Assembly: GCF_037027445.1 (NCBI RefSeq)
Contig: NZ_JBANDL010000002.1
Span: 4,498,001 to 4,562,000, forward strand
Source of the DNA: Lysobacter firmicutimachus
GTDB lineage: Bacteria > Pseudomonadota > Gammaproteobacteria > Xanthomonadales > Xanthomonadaceae
Length of the DNA stretch: 64,000 bases
Reading direction: 5' to 3'
Both the position numbers and the translations under genes were made by a program. Under the pieces are notes generated by a model that ran no database searches, had not been told where the DNA came from, and saw only the letters and a program-made list of their open reading frames with translations. Positions within the stretch are counted from its first letter, which is position 1. Every line of letters begins with the position of its first letter. Shown one piece after another: positions 62,807 to 64,000 of the stretch.

Positions 62807-62940
62807 CCTTCGCCTCCGTTCGCCGGCCGGCATCGCGGCCGCTGCGTCGCCCGCGAGCTTAGCGCCGCCGCCACGGCCTGGCCCGTACGCGGGGACGAAA
62901 CCTGACATTCGTCAGCCGGCTTCAGCGGCGCCTTGCCTCC

Positions 62941-62965
62941 TGCAGGAGTGGCGTGAGCCGCGATC
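62941..62965 (+). repeat. copy of the dispersed GNRA-hairpin repeat
   Basis: TGCAGGAGTGGCGTGAGCCG followed by CGATC, a slightly diverged copy of the element found at 19861 and 54397-54825, between the MFS and GFA genes. Confidence 0.75.
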
Positions 62966-63016
62966 ACCGCAGCGGTGGGTGCAAGCGTCTCCACCGAAGC
63001 CGGACGGAACTCGCTC

Positions 63017-64000
63017 TCAGCCCGCCTCGCCCGAGCCTTCCAGCGCCGCTTCCGACGCGCGCTGATCCGCGCGCGCCCAGGCGTAGATCGCCAGGCCGCC
63101 CAGCGCGGTGATCGCGCCGACCACGCCGGTCGAGGTCCAGCCGTAGCCGGCGGTGATCGCCGTGCCGCCGAGCCAGGGACCAAGCGCATTGGCCATGTTG
63201 AAGGCGGAATGGTTCGAGGCCGCAGCCAAGGTCTGCGCCTCGGCGGCGACGTCCATCAGATGCGCCTGCAACACCGTCGCCAGCGCGCCCATCGTGCCCA
63301 CCGCCAGCACCGCCGGCAGCACCGTCCACGCCGAGCGCGCGGCCAGCGGGAACAGCAGCAGGATCAACACCGACCACACCAGCACCAGCGCCGCGCCGCG
63401 GAACTGGAAGCGGTCGAACAGCCAGCCGCCGCCGAGCGTGCCGAGGATGCCGCCGATGCCGAACGCGATCAGGCCGAACGGAATGAAGGATTCGCGCACG
63501 CCGGTCACGTGCACCAGGGTCGGCGCCAAATAGCTGAAGACGCAGAACATGCCGGCGAAGCCGATCGCGCCGATGCCCAGCGCCAGCCACACCGGCTTGC
63601 GGTTGAAGTCGCGCAGCTCGCGCATCGCATCCGGGCGCGGCGCGTTCATGCCGCGCGGCAGCACGTGCGCGGTCATCGCCACCGTCGTCAGCGCGATCGA
63701 CGACACCAGCGCGAACGCCCAGCGCCAGCCGAAGGCCTGGCCCAGCCAGGTCGCCAGCGGATTGCCGATCAGCAAGGCCACCGACAGCCCCAGCATCACC
63801 CTGCCGACCGCGGTGCCGCGTTGCTCCGGCGGACTGATGCGCGCCGCCACCAGGGCCGCGATGCCGAAGTAGGCGCCGTGCGGCAGGCCGGCGACGAAGC
63901 GCGCCAGCATCAGGCTGGAATAGCCCGGCGCCAGCGCGCTGGCGAGATTGCCGACCGCGTAGAAACCCATCAATGCCAGCAGCAGGCTGCGCCGCGACAT
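63017..64000 (-). CDS. MFS transporter, DHA1 type (partial, 5' end outside window)
   Basis: A truncated major facilitator: 327 residues in the window with about nine or ten membrane helices, starting after the loop motif with RRSLLLALMGFYAVGN, so roughly the first two or three helices are missing. LARFVAGLPHGAYFGIAALVAARI and GWRWAFALVSSIAL match the AraJ/YdhP group of sugar-efflux and drug-efflux DHA1 transporters. A copy of the dispersed GNRA-hairpin repeat lies just beyond its stop. Substrate unknown. Confidence 0.93.
   Translation of the reverse strand: MSRRSLLLALMGFYAVGNLASALAPGYSSLMLARFVAGLPHGAYFGIAALVAARISPPEQRGTAVGRVMLGLSVALLIGNPLATWLGQAFGWRWAFALVSSIALTTVAMTAHVLPRGMNAPRPDAMRELRDFNRKPVWLALGIGAIGFAGMFCVFSYLAPTLVHVTGVRESFIPFGLIAFGIGGILGTLGGGWLFDRFQFRGAALVLVWSVLILLLFPLAARSAWTVLPAVLAVGTMGALATVLQAHLMDVAAEAQTLAAASNHSAFNMANALGPWLGGTAITAGYGWTSTGVVGAITALGGLAIYAWARADQRASEAALEGSGEAG

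Overview
The window looks like chromosome from a high-GC gammaproteobacterium of the Xanthomonadaceae, most likely a Lysobacter. This is inferred from the gene content: paired amidases, an M23 endopeptidase and a SpoIID-type protein for attacking cell walls, a GH64 beta-1,3-glucanase, RND efflux, R-body genes, and dispersed GGAGCGGCGYGAGCCGCG repeats. No ribosomal RNA, functional tRNA, insertion sequence, phage or CRISPR array was seen.

Layout. 1-2.9 kb: a truncated rebB R-body gene behind a sigma factor, then an ECF sigma/membrane-protein operon and a divergent small membrane protein. 2.9-5.2 kb: polysaccharide deacetylase, and an Lrp regulator divergent from a cysteine hydrolase. 5.4-9.9 kb: a candidate RNA-repair locus, with a stretch rich in RNA hairpins, two tandem tRNA-like RNAs with shrunken anticodon loops, a soluble slipin (SPFH/Band-7), a conserved basic Cys4 protein, and the RNA ligase RtcB ending at a strong terminator. 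10-13.1 kb: DMT exporter divergent from a MocR regulator, with a paired direct repeat between them. 13.2-19.7 kb: RND efflux operon (adaptor, pump, outer-membrane channel, TetR last) with a TetR-like operator upstream of the adaptor. 20.1-26.4 kb: a Sec-exported RHS protein with a lower-GC exchanged C-terminal tip, an overlapping candidate immunity gene and small lipoprotein or membrane genes. 26.6-34.4 kb: secreted protein, DsbA-like oxidoreductase, MFS transporter, amidase, DUF6630-like protein, cold-shock protein, beta-helix protein. 34.4-40.5 kb: HEAT-like protein, then a likely operon amidase - SpoIID - M23 in which the first two share a C-terminal module. 40.8-64 kb: mostly housekeeping and conserved hypothetical genes, including amino-acid permease, ABC-2 exporter, trmO, YciI-like, VOC, GH64, PepSY-like, arylamine N-acetyltransferase, GST, DUF2058, DUF1697, GFA and a truncated MFS gene.

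The most interesting unit is the tRNA-like RNA - slipin - Cys4 protein - RtcB locus. The tRNA-like RNAs keep D- and T-arms but cannot decode, because their anticodon loops are 4 and 6 nt. The anticodon stem-loop of the first has the same stem and GNRA loop type as the dispersed repeat hairpin. Second in interest is the RHS tip with a putative His/Cys (caspase-like) toxin domain and a 4-bp-overlapping membrane-anchored partner. Third is the cell-wall hydrolase cluster. All family assignments were made by reading motifs; no database search was run.
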